Notes under the pieces: generated by a model
Databases searched by the model: none
What the model saw: only the letters and a program-made list of their open reading frames with translations
What the model was told of the DNA's origin: nothing
Shown: piece by piece, positions 63,649 through 64,000 of the stretch
Layout of the letters: the number at the start of each line of letters is the position of its first letter
Numbering within the stretch: the first letter of the stretch is position 1
Origin: Lutraria lutraria
Lineage: Eukaryota > Mollusca > Bivalvia > Venerida > Mactridae
Direction of reading: 5' to 3'
Assembly: GCA_964023205.1 (NCBI GenBank)
Contig: OZ026848.1
Location: 33,777,912-33,841,911, forward strand
DNA length: 64,000 bases
Translations under genes and position numbers: made by a program

Positions 63649-64000
63649 TGGACAGCTGACTGATCTCAAGTTTTATTAGCTCGGGACCTGGACTAATATG
63701 TGGACAGCTGACTGATCTCAAGTTTTATTAGCTCGGGACCTGGACTAATGTGTGGACAGCTGACTGATCTCAAGTTTTATTAGCTCGGGACCTGGACTAA
63801 TGTGTGTACAACTGACTGATCTCAAGTTTTATAAGCTCGGGGCCTGGACTAATGTGTGTACAACTGACTGATCTCAAGTTTTATAAGCTCGGGACCTGGA
63901 CTAATGTGTGTATAACTGACTGATCTCAAGTTTTATAAGCTCGGGACCTGGACTAATGTGTGTACAGCTGACTGATCTCAAGTTTTATAAGCTCGGGACC
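63649..64000. repeat. Segment after a nine-monomer deletion; marker pair missing
   Basis: After four TGAACAG monomers the paralogous 31.6 kb region has the GCCCGGG and TTTTGTAAG monomers. Here the array goes directly to the TGGACAG/TTATTAG cluster, corresponding to 32,031 onward (offset 608 instead of 617). Nine monomers, including the marker pair, are absent. Both sides of the jump are TGGACAG monomers, so an exchange between them would leave no other trace. The array runs off the window at base 40 of a monomer. Confidence 0.8.

Larger units (their letters stand above)
1..64000. repeat. 52-bp satellite DNA array, about 1,231 head-to-tail monomers
   Basis: The entire window is a tandem array of one 52-bp unit, with 1,230 full copies and a 40-base partial copy at the right end. 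The phrase CAGCTGACTG starts at base 5 and again at 63,965, a distance of exactly 1,230 x 52, and all intermediate landmarks measured are also in register. Most monomers differ from consensus at only a few bases, all substitutions. Consensus G+C is 22/52 (42%) with one CpG at monomer bases 34-35. Plus-strand stops lie at monomer bases 9, 13, 28 and 46, and minus-strand stops at 18, 25 and 45. Because the frame shifts by one each monomer, no long ORF exists on either strand. This is noncoding satellite DNA of a eukaryotic chromosome. Centromeric, pericentromeric and subtelomeric locations all fit and cannot be separated from sequence alone. Confidence 0.98.

Noticed and set aside
1..64000. CRISPR array
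   Set aside because: Regular short repeats are present, but no unique spacers separate them. The whole 52-bp unit is conserved and no cas genes are present.
1..64000. Repetitive protein gene (for example silk-like or surface protein)
   Set aside because: The unit is not a multiple of three, so the frame rotates each monomer, and stops at bases 9, 13, 28 and 46 (plus) and 18, 25 and 45 (minus) close every frame within about 105 bp.
1..64000. Telomeric or simple microsatellite repeat
   Set aside because: No TTAGGG-like or 1-6-bp repeat is present; the basic unit is 52 bp.
1..64000. Transposon or long terminal repeat within the array
   Set aside because: No interruption of the 52-bp register and no non-satellite sequence is visible anywhere, so no insertion is supported.
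1..64000. Short reading frames of 30-35 codons
   Set aside because: They are the same noncoding interval between fixed stops recurring once every three monomers, with no variation in codon use or start context to suggest translation.

Overview
The whole 64 kb window is one uninterrupted tandem satellite array. A 52-bp monomer repeats head to tail about 1,230.8 times, all in the same orientation. In the frame used here each monomer starts at position 1+52k. The window opens on monomer base 1 and closes on base 40 of a partial copy. Every variant landmark I measured, from base 1 to base 63,965, falls in exact 52-bp register, so I see no insertion or deletion of anything other than whole monomers. 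There is no unique sequence, gene, RNA gene, transposon, CRISPR array or telomeric repeat. The consensus is about 42% G+C with one CpG per monomer. Since 52 is not a multiple of 3 and the monomer has stops in several phases on both strands, no reading frame can stay open beyond about 105 bp in consensus sequence.

Such an array indicates a eukaryotic chromosome: centromeric, pericentromeric, subtelomeric or other heterochromatin. I do not recognise the satellite family and cannot name the organism. The perfect register over 64 kb suggests an accurate long-read assembly.

The information lies in single-base variants. Six main monomer classes differ at bases 3-7: TGTACAA, TGTACAG, TGAACAG, TGGACAG, TGTATAA and TGTGCAA. 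Secondary variants sit at bases 20, 27, 29, 33-36, 38 and 47. They are arranged in ordered cassettes that recur, giving a nested hierarchy: 52-bp monomer; 16-23-monomer cassettes (0.8-1.2 kb); blocks of about 56-61 monomers (2.9-3.2 kb); tandem duplications of 43, 97, 127 and 160-163 monomers (2.2, 5.0, 6.6 and 8.3-8.5 kb); and long-range copies 224-230, 317, 477-483 and 617-625 monomers apart.

Layout: 1-3,480 is a copy of a block also seen at 16.5, 24.8 and 57.4 kb. 3,481-9,258 is CAGCTG-rich with short cassettes. 9,259-26,054 is two tandem copies of an 8.3-8.5 kb unit. 26,055-29,380 continues the 61-monomer blocks. 29,381-47,372 is a series of 6.6 kb and 5.0 kb tandem duplications. 47,373-56,212 holds related blocks, including a 43-monomer tandem duplication. 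56,213-64,000 is a second, rearranged copy of the 24.9-32 kb region.

Several duplication or deletion junctions fall inside a single monomer, whose 5' part belongs to one class and 3' part to another. These preserve in-register unequal exchange directly in the sequence. They are the most informative feature of the window; there is no gene system here.
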